A program made the position numbers and the translations under genes. DNA of 64,000 nt. It comes from Lactuca virosa (taxonomy: Eukaryota > Streptophyta > Magnoliopsida > Asterales > Asteraceae). The stretch is taken from positions 41,941,803-42,005,802 of the forward strand of contig CAKMRJ010003334.1 in the NCBI GenBank assembly GCA_928212115.1, given 5' to 3'. This document shows positions 1 through 11,506 of this stretch, piece after piece. The number at the start of each line of letters is the position of its first letter. Within the stretch, counting starts at the first letter, position 1. The notes under the pieces are model-generated. The model saw only the letters and a list, made by a program, of their open reading frames with translations. It had not been told where the DNA came from and ran no database searches.

Positions 1-78
1 CATTTTTATGTACCACTAAATGTCATTTTATTTGTAGTGATAACTGCTAATTCTTAACAATTTGGCCCCCACCAAGAC

Positions 79-273
79 ATGAAGAGGGATGCACATCAAA
101 AAGTCAATGAAGCGGTGACATCAAGCCTCGAGTCCCAACTTAAAGACTTAACATTCGTTGTTCAGAATTTAGCCATGGTACAAACTCTACAACTGATGGT
201 TTGTGGAATATGTGCAACAATGAGATATCCCACGAATATGTGTCCCATTTTTCAAGAAGATGCAGAACATTAA
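79..273 (+). pseudogene. Ty3/gypsy gag relic (Athila-type zinc-knuckle region)
   Basis: This short open stretch of 64 codons encodes a coiled-coil-like segment followed by a degenerate knuckle, CGICATMRYPTNMCP. The same arrangement, CGICTQVGHPTDMCP, occurs in the gag of the Athila-type element at 17961-20611, so this is a fragment of a related gag. No LTR, protease or polymerase is visible beside it. The DNA from 274 to 452 is AT-rich and shows no gene. The relic is the oldest visible layer at this end, because the hAT element at 461 is inserted beside it. The true ends of the parent element cannot be set. Confidence 0.6.
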
Positions 274-302
274 TATCCATATAACAAAACAATCTAATAG
301 CC

Positions 303-390
303 ACCTTATAGAATTCTCCATTTAGTTTTTATGGGACCTTCTTATCACCTTATAAAATTTTCCATTTAGTTTTTATGGGACCTTCTTATC
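303..390. repeat. 44-bp tandem duplication in retrotransposon-derived DNA
   Basis: Two adjacent copies of an AT-rich unit begin with ACCTTATA at 303 and 347 and share CCATTTAGTTTTTATGGGAC. They differ by a few bases. An inverted copy of the start, TATAAGGT, lies near 435. No function is evident. Confidence 0.6.
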
Positions 391-484
391 AAACAAAACT
401 TCTGTAACCAATTCCATTTTAACCATCTTGACTTTATAAGGTGGGAAACATCATCTTTAGTAGGGGTGCTAAAAAATATATGTA

Positions 485-630
485 TCTGGAAAAACCGATC
501 CGAAAACCGAAAACCCGATCCGAAAGTATCCGAAAAACCGGATACCCGAGTTTTCGGATATCCGGTTTTCCGGATATGGATTTGGATATTGATATTGAGG
601 ATTTTCGAGTTTTCGGATAATCCAAAATCC
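485..630. repeat. Left subterminal CGGATAT/ATATCCG motif array of the hAT element
   Basis: About ten copies of short motifs such as GATCCGAAA, TATCCGAAA, CGGATATCCGG and TTTTCGGATA occur in both orientations in 150 bp. hAT transposases bind clustered subterminal repeats in other elements such as Ac and Tag1, so these are likely transposase-binding sites. That role is inferred. Confidence 0.7.
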
Positions 631-1486
631 GAAGTATATAAACAAATTTGATATTTTAATTGTTTTAAATATGGTAAATAATAATAAATATTATCATAAA
701 AAGTAATAATAAAACTCAAAAATTAAAAAGGGGTACGATAGTCGATGGGGTTATGAAAGAAAGTTATCGACGTTTTAGGGTTTAGTCTGCACTCTCTGGT
801 CTCCACTCTTCTAATATCAAGTTCTTGCACTTCTTAACTCTAAAGTTGCTCAATCAATTCGAGGCTCGAGCATCGGCTGACGACATTCATCGAAGTCCAC
901 CCAAGTCTAACAGCCACCGTTAAGGTCACCATTCACTCGCTCAAGATTTCACGTCATCATTCCTAACTACTGTTGACTCCGAGTGCCGACCGGTAAACCC
1001 TAAAGGTAATTACTAATCACTAATTAGTAAGTATGTTATTGTCTATTGGTCTCTGTTACATCATCAAATGTTGTGATTTCACATAGGTTCTTGGATTTGT
1101 GCCTTGTCGGGAAATATAGAATGTGTATTGGAAAGAAACTCTATATAATATTATACTTGAGTGGGATGGAATGCGTATCTGTTTATCACATGTATTACTT
1201 TCAATTACCACTTTCAATTTGTGATTCTAGATAATATTACACTTAAATTTGTGATTCTCCACTTTCAATTCCCACAATATATTATTTATATATACTTTCT
1301 AATAAGTAATAACCTACCAGGCTATCACAACATATTAAAAATTTCACATGTATTACTTTCAACTATTAAACAACAGATTCCAAAAAGTCATAACAATTTT
1401 TCATTTTTCAAAAGTTGCCATTTTAGACCATATTTAGTATTTATGTTTTCAACTTCAATAACATGTATTATTTCAGGTTTTTCGCA

Positions 1487-3773
1487 ATGGAAATTGTTGA
1501 TGTAGTTAGCTCAGAATGCGAATTTGTATCTAAAAACGAGGTGACGACTAATGACAAAGGGAAAAAGAAACAAAAGAAAAAGACCTCAAACCCGAAAAAG
1601 GTTAAAAAACCACCTCGTGCTCATTCTGCAAGTGAATCCCCTTCTATACATGTGAGGAAAAGAAAATTTATTTGGTGGGGTCACTTTCAAGATACAGGCA
1701 TTCCGGATCTTGCAGAGTGTATACATTATCAGCGTAGGATCGGTTGTGCAACTGTATATGATACTTCCCCTCTGAAAAATCATGTCTTGAGTTGCAAAAA
1801 TACAAACCAAATATTGATAAGAAACAAAAGCTTATCGATCTTAAGTCCAAAACACATGCAAGTGATGATGGTTCTGTTGAAACTGTAACAATACCTAAGA
1901 TGTGGGAGTTCAACCAAGACATAATTAGGAAAGCCTTAACTAAAACTATAATTGTTGATGAGTTGCCATTTTCTTTTGTGGAACGTGAGGGTTTTCATGA
2001 ATTTATGAAGGTAGTTAATCCCCATTTTCATGTTCCTTCACGTTCGACCTCTACCAATGATTGCTACACTTGTTTTATTGATGAAAGGAGAAAGTTAACA
2101 AATATTTTAAAAAAATTGTCTTCCAGAATTTGCCTAACCACAAATACTTGGACTTCAGGGCAAAATTTATGTTATATGTGTTTGACCGCACATTTCATTG
2201 ATAACGATTGGCGTTTACATAAAAGAATTATCAATTTTTGTCCAATCATTGGTCATACAGGGATACTAGTTGGTAGATTTGTTGAGCAATGCTTGATTAA
2301 ATGGGGATTGAAAAACATCTTGACTGTAACGGTTGATAATGCTAGCTCAAATGATGTAGCTATTAACCATTTGAAAAAGGTATTTAACCATTGGGAAAGC
2401 GATGTGTTGAAAGGATCTTTTCTACATATGAGATGTGCTGCTCATGTATTAAATTTAGTTGTTAGGGACGATTTAAGTGATATTAGTTCATCTATAAAGA
2501 AAATCCGTGCACTTGTGAAATATGTGAGGTCTTCTCCTGCAAGGCTTCAAAGATTTAAAAAGTGCATTCAAGAGGAAAAAAATAGAAAGCAAGAGTTTGG
2601 TTTCCATTGATGTTGAAACACGGTGGAATTCAACTTACCTGATGCTTGAGAGCGCAATTAAATTTAGGAAAGCATTCTCAAACTTGCTTTTGAAAGATTC
2701 AAGTTGTGTCAAGGAGCTAGAAAAGATTGATGGTGGGTTGATTGGCAACATGGATTAGATGAATGTGCAAAGTTTGTTGCCGTTTTTGAAGATATTTTTT
2801 GATGCTACATCAAGGTTCTCTGGTTCAAAGTATGTAACATCAAATGCTTATGTACATGAAATATTCGGTATTGGTAATGTGATTGATGGTTTCACGATGC
2901 ATCCCGACAAGTCCATCATGGAAATGGCAAAAAAAATGAAATTGAAATACAAGAAGTATTGGGGGGACGTTACAAAGCTTAATCAATTTATGTTTATTGG
3001 TGTAGTTCTCGACCCAAGGCATAAATGGAAATATATCCAATGGGTTGTTAAAGAAAACTTCGAGAAATATAGTGCCAATCGTTTCATTTTCAACTTAGAT
3101 TACAATGTGTGCGCTTTGTTTGATTTTTATCAGTATTCTATGCCTCAAAAAGAGAAGGATGTTGAGGTGTCATCTACATACTCTCCTTCTGATCCTAATT
3201 CAGCGTGGGGGGATGATATGGTAATGGATATTGAGGTTATCATGACAAAAAAATTTAAAATGGCAATGGGAAGTTCGGATACTACGTCGAAGAAAACAAA
3301 ATTAGATAAATATTTGGGGGAAGAACGTGAACCAATGGACACCAAATTTCGACATATTGTTGTAGTGGAAATTCAACAATGTATATACCCGATTCTTTCT
3401 AAGATGGCCCGAGATATTCTTGCTATCCCGATTTCTACGGTTGCCTCGGAGTCAGCATTTAGCACCGGGGGCCGAGTGCTTGATTCTTTCCGTACTTCCT
3501 TAACTCCAAGAATGGTGGAAGCCCTCATTTGTGCACAAGATTGGTTACGTTCTTCGCGTAAGCCGATTGTGATGGACGATATCTTGCTTGAGATAGAGAA
3601 GTTGGAAGAAAATGGTTAGTTGTAACCTGTGAATATTATTATTTAAATTCTAATTGTATATAGTTTTAATGTCGTAATTTTTGTGTCTAATAGGTTTGAA
3701 GGAATTAACTTTGGAGCAACCAATCATTATCATTGATGAAAGTGTGGATGAAAGTGATATAACAGAGGAGTAA
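1487..3773 (+). pseudogene. hAT transposase, BED-finger/RICESLEEPER-like, frameshifted
   Basis: The start codon at 1487 follows a likely 5' UTR intron (about 1006-1476, GTAATT to TTTCAG). The N-terminus is Lys-rich and leads into a BED-type zinc finger around 1660-1800. The middle part runs from 1792 to 2610. The C-terminal hAT dimerisation region, with ILAIPISTVASESAFS, lies near 3415-3465. A 3' intron at 3615-3693 joins in frame to a last exon ending with TAA at 3771. The gene is broken by a frameshift near 1800, a second near 2600, and an in-frame TAG at 2756-2758. hAT transposases cut and paste the element in the nucleus. Domesticated relatives exist, but the damage here argues against that. 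Confidence 0.85.
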
Positions 3774-4313
3774 GTAAAGTATTAAAGCTTATTAAGGCTT
3801 ATGGGTATGCTTCTTTTTTATGACATTTATATAGTTATGTGTATATTTATGTTGTAGTTTTTGTTTCATATGTGCTATATTTCAAAGGTCCTAGTGTGTA
3901 TGATTGTTATAAAGTTGTTATTAATAGTTATCATTTCGAAATGCAGCCTACAAGTATTTGAATGATGATTGATGAAGTGATGCTACTGGTCAATCAGGAA
4001 TAAAATAATGGACTTTTGGATGCTGCAATTTAAGTGTTTTTTGGCGACTTCTACTTTTGGATGTTGCAATTAAACTGCTTTTTGGTTATTTGTTGGCTTT
4101 CTGTCAAGAATATGATAGTTTTGAACTTTTAATATTTAAGTTATGTGGTTTGTAATTTTTGATCCGGTTTGAACTTTTGAATTAATGGTAAGAACTAGTT
4201 AAAAACTAGTATTTGTTGTGGTTTGTAATATTAAAGTTGCATGGCTTATTAGTTTTTGATTAATCTTTACTTTACTGAGTTTCTTGACTGTTTAATAGAT
4301 TAGACAAAAAAAT

Positions 4314-4442
4314 TCGGATATATGATTTTGGTATCCGAAACCGTATCTGGATTTCGGATATCCAAAATCCGGATACGGATTCGGATACTAAAATCTTATG
4401 TAAAAATTTTCGGATATCCGATTTTTCGGGTATCCGGTTTTC
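4314..4442. repeat. Right subterminal CGGATAT/ATATCCG motif array of the hAT element
   Basis: This is the mirror partner of the left array. It contains TTCGGATATATG, GGTATCCGAAA, TTTCGGATATCC, ATCCGGATACGG and CGGATATCCG next to the right inverted repeat. The shared motif set on both ends supports treating 461-4452 as one element. Confidence 0.7.
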
Positions 4443-4974
4443 CCCACCCCTAATCTTTAGTACTTATTCCTTTATATCATAGATCTCATGTAACGCCCTG
4501 TTCCGAATCGCTTTCCTAATTCAGGACTGTGACTTGAAGATGGGTTATCTTAAGGCTTAGGGCCTTGGGAAAGAGAGATCTAGACCCATTTAGGTACAGA
4601 TAATGTAATTGAGGTGATCCGGGAATTGGGTTGTGCCGTGGAGCCAAGGGGGTATATCGGTAAAGTGGCAGTTCGAGCTTTTTATGAATTTTGGATTTTT
4701 GTTTGAAAGGTTTTGAGGTGAGGATAAGTTGATAGATGTGTAGAGCTTCTCGCCACCTTTTACGTGGATATAAATAACGTCAAAAACGAAGTTAAAACGA
4801 AGAAGTTATGGCCATTTGAAGTTGGAGTAGTTCGGGTGAGTGATCGTTGACTTGTTGACAAAGTTCATTTAAGGCTCACGACGTGAGCATTAAGGGATCA
4901 TGACGTGAGGAGCATCTGATGCTCCAAAACCCTAATTTTTGGGTATTTAAAGGTATAAGATGATTATGGTTGCT

Positions 4975-6226
4975 TGATATGGGCTTATTTAGTCATAGAA
5001 ATCATTCATTATCTTATTAATTATTGTTGATTTTATATCATTTTATGGACAAAAGGTACTTAATTAGCTTAATATTTCAATTTCAGTAATAAAAGACATG
5101 CTCGGGTGAAAATGGAAGAGGATTGAGTGATTGGAAGCTTGGAGATTGAAGACTGAAGAAAGAAGGATATTGCTGGACAGCTTGACCCCTCGTCAGTGTT
5201 TTGGTCATATCTCATGAACCGTAACTCCGATTGACGAGATTCAAAATGTTTTGAAAACTAGACACAATTTCGGACGACTTTCGTGTTTTGAGAAAATGTT
5301 GATTCCAAGTGAACTCGACGAGTTGGGCCTCAACTCGACGAGTTGGTCAAAATGTTCCAGATTCGAAGATGCCTTGCCGTACACGCCGTATACGCGGATT
5401 GTAGAAAAAACTCGTCGAGTTATTCTTAAAAACTCGACGAGTTGGGTTGATTTTTGGTTATTTATCTTGTTAAGCTTGTTAAAGATCCTCATGTATTGAT
5501 GATAAATATTTTCTGTTAATAAGTGAGTTATTAAGTTGTATGAACATCTTCTTGATTACTTGATTCATATAGTTTTGTGAATACAAGATTGTATGCCTAG
5601 GATTAATGAATATGAAACTAGGGTTAACTAGAAAATATGTAAATCAATGTGTGAGCATGTGTGATGAACAACCACATATGAGTTGATTAAATTGAACAAA
5701 TTTGATTAGCTATTATTACAAGTCTTACTTGATACGAACTAAACACTAGGAAACTTGTTAGTTTAATCACTTGATCACTGTTTGGATTAACTTGTCTACT
5801 AAAGGATTGGTAATAATGAACATGAACCCAATCACATTAGGAATCGGTAACCATTGACATATTGATCCATTGCACTTGCCACGAAATCAACCATAGGAAT
5901 AAGTGAATCAAATCTAAACATAAGTCTCTTTTATCATTGAATCTAGTTGTCCTTTCTTGTTCTTCTTAGTTATTAATTGTCTTTGTTTGAAAGTTAATTG
6001 AGTGTTTAAGTTTCTAGTCTTGCAAAACTAGAGAACCCCCCCCCCCCCCATTTTATTAATTGTTTTAATTAGATAATATTAGTATTAATTTTAGATGTTA
6101 CCGTTCCCAGTGTTCGATACCCTACTTGCTTGAACTATACTATTAATCGATAGGTACACTGCCTTTCGTGTGTTTAATTTGTGTTTAAAGTAATAGGATT
6201 AAAACTAGTGCGTTTTACACACATCA
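4975..6226 (+). repeat. First LTR of the Athila-like chain (internally deleted)
   Basis: It runs from TGATATGG to ACATCA. Compared with the third LTR it lacks about 315 bp, the equivalent of 11991-12305. The breakpoint lies at about 5459 within the shared five bases TTGGT, which suggests microhomology-mediated deletion. Four AACTCG-W-CGAGTT palindromes lie at 5312, 5332, 5409 and 5431. Confidence 0.8.
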
Positions 6227-6232
6227 AGTTTT

Positions 6233-6250
6233 TGGCGCCGTTGTCGGGGA
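6233..6250 (+). promoter_or_regulatory. Primer-binding site, tRNA-Asp type
   Basis: TGGCGCCGTTGTCGGGGA lies seven bases after the LTR end. It matches the 3' end complement of plant tRNA-Asp with one mismatch, as in Athila elements. The second copy near 9110 reads TGACGTCGTTGTCGGGGA and is more decayed. Confidence 0.8.
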
Positions 6251-6353
6251 ACGGTTCAAATAGTTAATTTTATTTGCTAATTGTTATCGTTTTTAATTTA
6301 TTGATTAATTTTTTTTATATTTAGTTTAATTTTTAGTTTCATTTTTATTTATT

Positions 6354-6908
6354 ATGTATTTTCCAAATCTCTATGCTCTTGATGCTTTTCTTGAGGAAGT
6401 AGTACAGAAAATTGAGCAAGAAGATGAGGAGTATGACTCAGATGAAGATTTGATGAAATTTGGAAGATGGTTAGATAACATCTTGTCTAACGAACAAGAA
6501 CAATCTGAGTCACAAGAGCTAAAGTTACAAGATGAAGAATTTAATCCAAAAAAAGATTTGGAGGAGCTGGAAAGGTTGCTAGCAGAGAGGTCGGACGAAG
6601 AACAAGAACAAGCTGAATTGCAGGAACCAGGCTGTGGTTTGACCGTTACCACGACGTGGCCCCTTGTATTTCCGGTTTGTGTTTCGAAGCATGGGGTGAC
6701 GATTCCAACTTTGGAGAAAGTTCTGAAGTGCGATCCATTTCTGATTAGTATCCAACCGGTTCCAACCCTTGTCAAGATTCTTGGGTTTTATGCATTCAAG
6801 CACGTTTGGCCAATTTTTGAAGCAAAGAGCCAAATTTTACAAATTGGTCCAAAGAAAATATTTAATGCAATGGATGGATTGGCATTGAGTTTATTGGAAG
6901 TTTATTAA
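6354..6908 (+). CDS. Acidic 184-residue protein of the non-autonomous Athila-like element, unknown function
   Basis: The frame starts MYFPNLYALDAFLEEV and is rich in Glu and Asp up to about residue 85 (EQEDEEYDSDEDL, EELERLLAERSDEEQ). The C-terminal half is more hydrophobic and mixed. There is no Cys-His knuckle, protease motif or RT motif, and no clear signal peptide. I do not recognise the family. It lies about 100 bp after the primer-binding site, where gag would be expected. The same protein, identical over the last 151 residues, is encoded again at 9330-9785. After the stop comes GTGGGAGGCAACCCG, a motif like one after the pol remnant of the other Athila element here (near 20955). It may be a leftover or replacement coding segment of a parasitic element. 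Confidence 0.5.
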   Translation: MYFPNLYALDAFLEEVVQKIEQEDEEYDSDEDLMKFGRWLDNILSNEQEQSESQELKLQDEEFNPKKDLEELERLLAERSDEEQEQAELQEPGCGLTVTTTWPLVFPVCVSKHGVTIPTLEKVLKCDPFLISIQPVPTLVKILGFYAFKHVWPIFEAKSQILQIGPKKIFNAMDGLALSLLEVY

Positions 6909-8172
6909 GTTGGGAGTCCAGCTCAAGACTCGCACAAAAAGAAGCACTTGTGGGAGGCAACCCGTCATTAGAGTTTGCTTTTCTTTTTCTTTCTAAACTT
7001 CTAGTATTTAGGGATAATTTAGGATTTTTATTTTGATGTTTTATTATTATTACTTGGTATTTGTTTTTGATCTTTTCAGAATATAGGGTGAGGGATAGAA
7101 AGAACGAATAAAGCGTGAGGAATAAAACGTGAGATCAAGTCTAAAACAAGAAGAATGGGAGAATTGAGTCTAATTACGAGTCCGGTAATTAAACAGCTGA
7201 AGGGATGTGCTTTTATTGAAGAAAAATGAGGGGGAATATTGCTATAATAATCTCCTCAAACACCAGAAACGAACCTGAAGCAGGAGCTAATTTTATTCAC
7301 TCAGTGAAGAAAACTCGTCGAGTTCCATTCAGATACTCGACGAGTCCATTCGGAAAAACCCGACTATTCCCACTTTTATCGACTTAACCTGGACTCGACG
7401 AGTTACTCTTTCTCTTACCTTCAAGTTAGTGATTTGATTACATTTGACAAGGGCAATTGGCTATACTATTAAAGATCAATTTCCGAGAGTTTCCAAGACC
7501 TTTTTCCTCGATATTTTAGAGTTGTCAACCACACGAAATTTGACGCCCGAGACATGGATGAGCTGTTCCCATGTCTAAAGTCAATTGAAGATGGAGCTTT
7601 CAATGAAGAAGATCAACCTCGCGACTACTATCCCATGGGAGTTTATTCTAATTCCCTCTTTACTTTTATGTTCTTTATCATGCATAACATGCAATGGGGA
7701 CATTGCATGAATTAAGTGTGGGGTAGGGGGTTGTTTACATTAGTGAACTTAGAATTTTAGGCTTAATTTTAAAATTTTGCATAAAAATTGCTAGGAATTA
7801 ATTTAGAAAAGTTTAATAAAAAGCAATTAGGATTCCATGCCAGTATTATGTTTGATGATTTTATGAGGACCCAAATGTTTAGTTGAGCCTATATACGTTA
7901 TAATGCATTTGTGGCCCCCTTTATTCTAGTGAAATCATGGGATAAAAACACAACCTTGCTTAGTTTGAGGGATGCAACATGTTTAGCATCGTGTACTTGA
8001 AATGTATCCTGGAAAACTAATATCTTTAGCCAATAAAGGATTAAGTTAAATCCCATTGCGTAAGCATATGTTTTTTTTTCTCTAGGTTTTTAGTTTGAGT
8101 GAAAAAAAAGAAAAAAAAAGAAAAAGAAAAAAAACAGAAAAGAAAGAAAAATAGAAAAAAAAGAGTGATGAA
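6909..8172 (+). other. Non-coding internal region of the first chain unit
   Basis: No gene is visible. The stretch contains ACTCG-W-CGAGT palindromes at 7312, 7335 and 7393, a GGGGTAGGGGG purine tract near 7722, and an A-rich tract at 8100-8162. At about 8172 it joins abruptly to the truncated second LTR. Relative to the second unit, about 410 bp of internal 3' sequence is missing here. Confidence 0.6.
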
Positions 8173-9104
8173 TATTTTCTTAATCTTTGGTTTGAACCAT
8201 GTTTGAATCATTAGATTTTGATTTTAGGTTATTACTTGCTGTAGATATGAGCTAAAAGCTTTTTACTTCTGTTTGGATGAGATAATCTTATGAACATGGT
8301 TTGATTGAGTGGTTGGATTAATATTAAATTGGTTATTTATCTTGTTAAGCTTGTTAAAGATCCTCATGTATTGATGACGAATATTTTCTGTTAATAAGTG
8401 AGTTATTAAGTTGTATGAACATCTTCTTGATTACTTGATTCATATAGTTTTGTGACTACAAGATTGTATGCCTAGGATTAATGAATATGAAACTAGGGTT
8501 AACTAGAAAATATGTAAATCAATGTGTGAACATGTGTGATGAACAACCACATATGAGTTGATTAAATTGAACAAATTTGATTAGCTATTATTACAAGTCT
8601 TACTTGATACGAACTAAACACTAGGAAACTTGTTAGTTTAATCACTTGATCACTGTTTGGATTAACTTGTCTACTAAAGGATTGGTAATAATGAACATGA
8701 ACCCAATCACATTAGGAATCGGTAACCATTGACATATTGATCCATTGCACTTGCCACGAAATCAACCATAGGAATAAGTGAATCAAATCTAAACATAAGT
8801 CTCTTTTATCATTGAATCTAGTTGTCCTTTCTTGTTCTTCTTAGTTATTAATTGTCTTTGTTTGAAAGTTAATTGAGTGTTTAAGTTTCTAGTCTTGCAA
8901 AACTAGAGAACCCCCCCCCCCCCGCCCATTTTATTAATTGTTTTAATTAGATAATATTAGTATTAATTTTAGATGTTACCGTTCCCAGTGTTCGATACCC
9001 TACTTGCTTGAACTATACTATTAATCGATAGGTACACTGCCTTTCGTGTGTTTAATTTGTGTTTAAAGTAATAGGATTAAAACTAGTGCGTTTTACACAC
9101 ATCA
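8173..9104 (+). repeat. Second LTR of the chain, 5'-truncated
   Basis: It matches the third LTR from about 12147 onward and ends ACACACATCA. About 640 bp of its 5' part, including the palindrome pairs, is absent. The junction with the internal region lies around TATTTTC at 8173. Confidence 0.75.
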
Positions 9105-9233
9105 AGTTTTTGACGTCGTTGTCGGGGAACGGTTCAAATAGTTAATTTTATTTGCTAATTGTTATCGTTTTTAATTTATTGATTAATTTTTTTTATATTT
9201 AGTTTAATTTTTAGTTTCATTTTTATTTATTAT

Positions 9234-9785
9234 GTATTTCCAAATCTCTATGCTCTTGATGCTTTTCTTGAGGAAGTAGTACAGAAAATTGAGCAAGAAG
9301 ATGAGGAGTATGACTCAGATGAAGATTTGATGAAATTTGGAAGATGGTTAGATAACATCTTGTCTAACGAACAAGAACAATCTGAGTCACAAGAGCTAAA
9401 GTTACAAGATGAAGAATTTAATCCAAAAAAAGATTTGGAGGAGCTGGAAAGGTTGCTAGCAGAGAGGTCGGACGAAGAACAAGAACAAGCTGAATTGCAG
9501 GAACCAGGCTGTGGTTTGACCGTTACCACGACGTGGCCCCTTGTATTTCCGGTTTGTGTTTCGAAGCATGGGGTGACGATTCCAACTTTGGAGAAAGTTC
9601 TGAAGTGCGATCCATTTCTGATTAGTATCCAACCGGTTCCAACCCTTGTCAAGATTCTTGGGTTTTATGCATTCAAGCACGTTTGGCCAATTTTTGAAGC
9701 AAAGAGCCAAATTTTACAAATTGGTCCAAAGAAAATATTTAATGCAATGGATGGATTGGCATTGAGTTTATTGGAAGTTTATTAA
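9234..9785 (+). pseudogene. Second copy of the acidic Athila-like protein, start frameshifted
   Basis: The body is identical to residues 34-184 of the first copy. At the start, the T run after ATGTA has three Ts instead of four, so the equivalent initiator codon runs into a stop after about 15 codons. The first in-frame ATG is at 9330. Whether the first copy gained a T or this copy lost one cannot be told from two copies. Neighbouring internal DNA matches the first unit except for small indels. Confidence 0.6.
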
Positions 9786-9916
9786 GTTGGGAGTCCAGCT
9801 CAAGACTCGCACAAAAAGAAGCACTTGTGGGAGGCAACCCGTCATTAGAGTTTGCTTTTCTTTTTTCTTTCTAAACTTCTAGTATTTAGGGATAATTTAG
9901 GATTTTTATTTTGATG

Positions 9917-9949
<33 letters not shown>

Positions 9950-11506
9950 TTGGTATTTGTTTTTGATCTTTTCAGAATATAGGGTGAGGGATAGAATGAA
10001 CGAATAAAGCGTGAGGAATAAAACATGAGATCAAGTATAAAACAAGAAGAATGGGAGAATTGAGTCTAATTACGAGTCCGGTAATTAAACAGCTGAAGGG
10101 ATGTGTTTTTATTGAAGAAAAATGAGGGGGAATATTGCTATAATAATCTCCTCAAACACCAGAAACGAACCTGAAGCAGGAGCTAATTTTATTCACTCAG
10201 TGAAGAAAACTCGTCGAGTTCCATTCAGATACTCGACGAGTCCATTCGGAAAAACCCGACTATTCCCACTTTTATCGACTTAACTCGGAGAGTTCACCCT
10301 GGACTCGACGAGTTACTCTTTCTCTTACCTTCAAGTTAGTGATTTGATTACATTTGACAAGGGCAATTGGCTATACTATTAAAGATCAATTTCCGAGAGT
10401 TTCCAAGACCTTTTTCCTCGATATTTTAGAGTTGTCAACCACACGACATTTGACGCCCGAGACATGGATGAGCTGTTCCCATGTCTAAAGTCAATTGAAG
10501 ATGGAGCTTTCAATGAAGAAGATCAACCTCGCGACTACTATCCCAGGGGAGTTTGTTCTAATTCCCTCTTTACTTTTATGTTCTTTATCATGCATAACAT
10601 GCAATGGGGACATTGCATGAATTAAGTGTGGGGTAGGGGGTTGTTTACATTAGTGAACTTAGAATTTTAGGCTTAATTTTAAAATTTTGCATAAAAATTG
10701 CTAGGAATTAATTTAGAAAAGTTTGGTAAAAAGCAATTAGGATTCCATGCCAGTATTATGTTTGATGATTTTATGAGGACCCAAATGTTTAGTTGAGCCT
10801 ATATACGTTATAATGCATTTGTGGCCCCCTTTATTCTAGTGAAATCATGGGACAAAAACACAACCTTGCTTAGTTTGAGGGATGCAACATGTTTAGCATC
10901 GTGTACTTGAAATGTATCCTGGAAAACTAATATCTTTAGCCAATAAAGGATTAAGTTAAATCCCATTGCGTAAGCATATGTTTTTTTTTTCTAGGTTTTT
11001 AGTTTGAGTGAAAAAAAAGAAAAAAAAAAGAAAAAGAAGAAAAAAAACAGAAAAGAAAGAAAAATAGAAAAAAAAGAGTGATGAAATGTTTGAAAGGAAG
11101 AATCTACAAAGCTTTGAAGACAAAAAAGAAATATCAAGAAGAAAAGCTACAAATTATTGAAGATACAAAGTATCAAGTATTTCTATTGTAATTTTCTTTT
11201 CTGGGTTATTTTATCGTATGTGTGCTTGGGGGTTTAACCAAAAATGACTTGAGGCTAAGAAAGTTTTCTGCGGATGGATTCGGAGGGATGCATAAAATGA
11301 ACGTTGTTCAAAACATGTGGACGAGTGTTTATGAGGATTGTGAGTATTTAGGGTTAGGGGGGTCCTTAGAAAAGAAATTATACACAAATGCATGCGTTGC
11401 GGTCTTGGCATAATGGCTGGGTTCAATTGGGATTGTCTTATGTGATATTAGCGTGCTAAAATTCGGTTTTGCTTGGGGGCAAGCAAAAGTCAAGTGTGGG
11501 GTATTT
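9786..11506 (+). other. Non-coding internal region of the second chain unit
   Basis: No gene is visible. It holds a longer TTA microsatellite (about 9926-9950) than the first unit, palindromes at 10208 and 10231, an imperfect one near 10282, and one at 10303. A polypurine tract, AAGTGTGGGG, lies just before the third LTR, as expected for plus-strand priming. Confidence 0.6.

Larger units (their letters stand above)
461..4452 (+). mobile_element. hAT DNA transposon with degenerate transposase
   Basis: The ends are TAGGGGTGCTAAAA on the left and, read inward on the other strand, TAGGGGTGGGGAAAA on the right. An exact 8-bp target-site duplication, ATCTTTAG, lies at 453-460 and 4453-4460, which fixes the element at 3,992 bp and is the expected TSD length for hAT. 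Both subterminal regions are packed with CGGATATCC-type motifs. The interior holds a BED-zinc-finger transposase gene with a 5' UTR intron and a 3' coding intron, now disrupted. The element is probably no longer autonomous. The intact TSD shows that no later rearrangement has cut its ends. Confidence 0.9.

Noticed and set aside
1046..1505. Small frames before the hAT transposase
   Set aside because: They lie in the likely 5' UTR intron (1006-1476) of the transposase gene.
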